Shown here in pieces: positions 63,037-64,000 of a stretch of DNA of 64,000 nt (position 1 is its first letter; every line of letters starts with the position of its first letter). Under the pieces are notes generated by a model, which saw only the letters and a program-made list of their open reading frames with translations, was not told the origin of the DNA and did no database searches. The position numbers and the translations under genes were made by a program. This DNA is from Pseudomonadales bacterium (GTDB lineage Bacteria > Pseudomonadota > Gammaproteobacteria > Pseudomonadales > Azotimanducaceae). The stretch is from assembly GCA_011525295.1 (NCBI GenBank), contig WTGV01000032.1, positions 1-64,000 on the forward strand. Reading direction: 5' to 3'.

Positions 63037-64000
63037 ATGATGACGATGAAACGTAAACAACTTGTTCTTACCCTGACCAGCTTGACCTGTGGCATAGGTT
63101 TAGGTTTTTTGATTTCTTTGCTACTGTTTCCACAGAACGACACGAATGTGCAGTCGCCGCCACAAGAAACTACCACTGTTCCATCTGCTGCAGTCGAAAC
63201 GGACAGTCAAGAATCCGATTCAGTTCCGACAGACCTTGTCGAGATAGTTCTGCTAGAAAAGGTAACAGAGCAACGCATCGCTCTCTACCAGATGCTCGAA
63301 AACAAGAATGGGGAGCAGATTGCAGAATTAATAGGACGTTCCCTCACGTTCGATAGTTCTGAGAGCTTGTTCTCTACACAAAGAATACTCTTTGCGGAAC
63401 TCGCACAGGTTGAACCAGAAGTTGCTTTAGAACTGATTTGGGAGACAGAACGCATTCGCTGGGGAACATTACTTGATGAAGTAGCAATTCATTGGGGCTT
63501 AACAGCTCCTAGAGAAGCTTTAAAAGAGTTTGCAGCATTGAAAGAACCGTGGAGAGGTAGAGCAACAAGAACCGTTTTTGATCACCAACAGAGTTTAAAC
63601 GAAACGGAGTTAGCTGAACTAGCGGGTTCTTTAGACATCACCGAGCAGTTTCTTTTGTGGAAGTATGAAATAGAGCTTGCAGGAGTCATAGATGAACCAA
63701 GAAAAGCATTTGACCTCACGTTAAAGGCAGATATTTCATATTTAGATAAAAGCAAAATGCTAACACTGATCACGAATCGATGGATCGAAAGAACCGGTAC
63801 TGACGACATCAGTGCCAAGCTAAATCTTGTGTTCGAGGTGTTCGGCGACACGCGTGGTCTTTGGGCTCCAGTTGTGACCGAAATCACGAAAAACGATCCA
63901 AGTTTCGTGTGGGAACAGCTGACCACTATGTCGTTAGAAATCCAAAAACGGTTTAGTGGATCAATCTTCGGAGAGTGGGCTGCAATCGATCCCAACGCTG
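63037..64000 (+). CDS. Membrane-anchored helical-repeat protein, tandem paralogue 3 (3' end outside window)
   Basis: Open frame of 321 codons from an ATG at 63037 (further ATGs at 63040 and 63046) running off the right edge. N-terminal helix LTLTSLTCGIGLGFLISLLL, linker, then helical repeats close to paralogue 1: ALYQMLENKNGEQIAELIG, DEPRKAFDLTLKADIS, NRWIERTGTDDI and NDPSFVWEQLTTMSLEIQKR align with its equivalents, so the two arose by duplication. 69 bases after paralogue 2, so the three form one unit. Confidence 0.75.
   Translation, partial: MMTMKRKQLVLTLTSLTCGIGLGFLISLLLFPQNDTNVQSPPQETTTVPSAAVETDSQESDSVPTDLVEIVLLEKVTEQRIALYQMLENKNGEQIAELIGRSLTFDSSESLFSTQRILFAELAQVEPEVALELIWETERIRWGTLLDEVAIHWGLTAPREALKEFAALKEPWRGRATRTVFDHQQSLNETELAELAGSLDITEQFLLWKYEIELAGVIDEPRKAFDLTLKADISYLDKSKMLTLITNRWIERTGTDDISAKLNLVFEVFGDTRGLWAPVVTEITKNDPSFVWEQLTTMSLEIQKRFSGSIFGEWAAIDPNA

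Noticed and set aside
1..64000. CRISPR arrays, rRNA operons, insertion sequences, prophage genes
   Set aside because: No regularly spaced direct repeats, rRNA signatures, transposases or phage structural genes were seen on reading both strands.

Overview
The window looks like a chromosomal segment of a moderate-GC, aerobic, probably marine gammaproteobacterium. The evidence is indirect: a Gram-negative TonB-dependent receptor, lipoprotein and Tat signals, a Fur-like box, HtrA, UvrB, Pcm, GloB and modABC genes, and tRNA genes with encoded CCA ends. No rRNA, CRISPR array, prophage or insertion sequence was seen. Two genes run off the window: an ABC permease/M1-like fusion on the left (minus strand) and the third of three tandem paralogues on the right.

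Layout. 1-3 kb: ABC-2 permease fused to an M1-peptidase-like region that lacks a zinc motif. 3-6.3 kb: an intergenic region rich in inverted repeats, a small lipoprotein, an ArsC-family reductase, class I fructose-bisphosphate aldolase and an SDR. 6.4-13.5 kb: an exported protein that fuses an M14 carboxypeptidase to an argininosuccinate-lyase-superfamily domain, then a large TonB-dependent receptor and a solitary DNA methyltransferase. 13.6-18.8 kb: minus-strand catabolic block of nitronate monooxygenase, enoyl-CoA hydratase, biotin-carboxylase/BCCP subunit and HMG-CoA-lyase-like protein, suggesting branched-chain acyl-CoA (leucine) breakdown. 19-29.8 kb: SnoaL-like protein, glyoxalase II overlapping an exported Pcm, NYN-domain protein, aldo/keto reductase, a two-gene membrane PH-domain set, HtrA protease and FAD monooxygenase.

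29.8-34.1 kb: 1-Cys peroxiredoxin, a tightly overlapping SDR-modA-modB-modC set for molybdate uptake, and a 54-residue rubredoxin. 34.4-36.1 kb: ImmA/IrrE metallopeptidase plus PIN-like DUF4411 protein. 36.5-38.2 kb: an ankyrin-repeat gene split by a one-base frameshift in a homopolymer. 38.3-42.3 kb: M48 lipoprotein protease, tRNA-Asn, TerB-like protein, alpha/beta hydrolase, Tat-exported aldo/keto reductase. 42.4-50.4 kb: small Fur-box gene, exonuclease III, larE, larB, larC (nickel-pincer nucleotide synthesis, with no larA here) and a Tat-exported Fe-S aldo/keto reductase. 50.5-58 kb: rRNA methyltransferase, transglutaminase-like lipoprotein, HIT, YbjQ, sulfatase-modifying-factor-like protein, uvrB, tRNA-Val. 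58.3-64 kb: a secreted unknown and three tandem membrane-anchored helical-repeat paralogues.

Best candidates for undescribed biology are the exported M14-lyase fusion next to a TonB receptor, the tandem helical-repeat family at the right edge, and several intergenic stretches that fold into nested or branched stems. All functions are inferred from reading the sequence; no database search was run.
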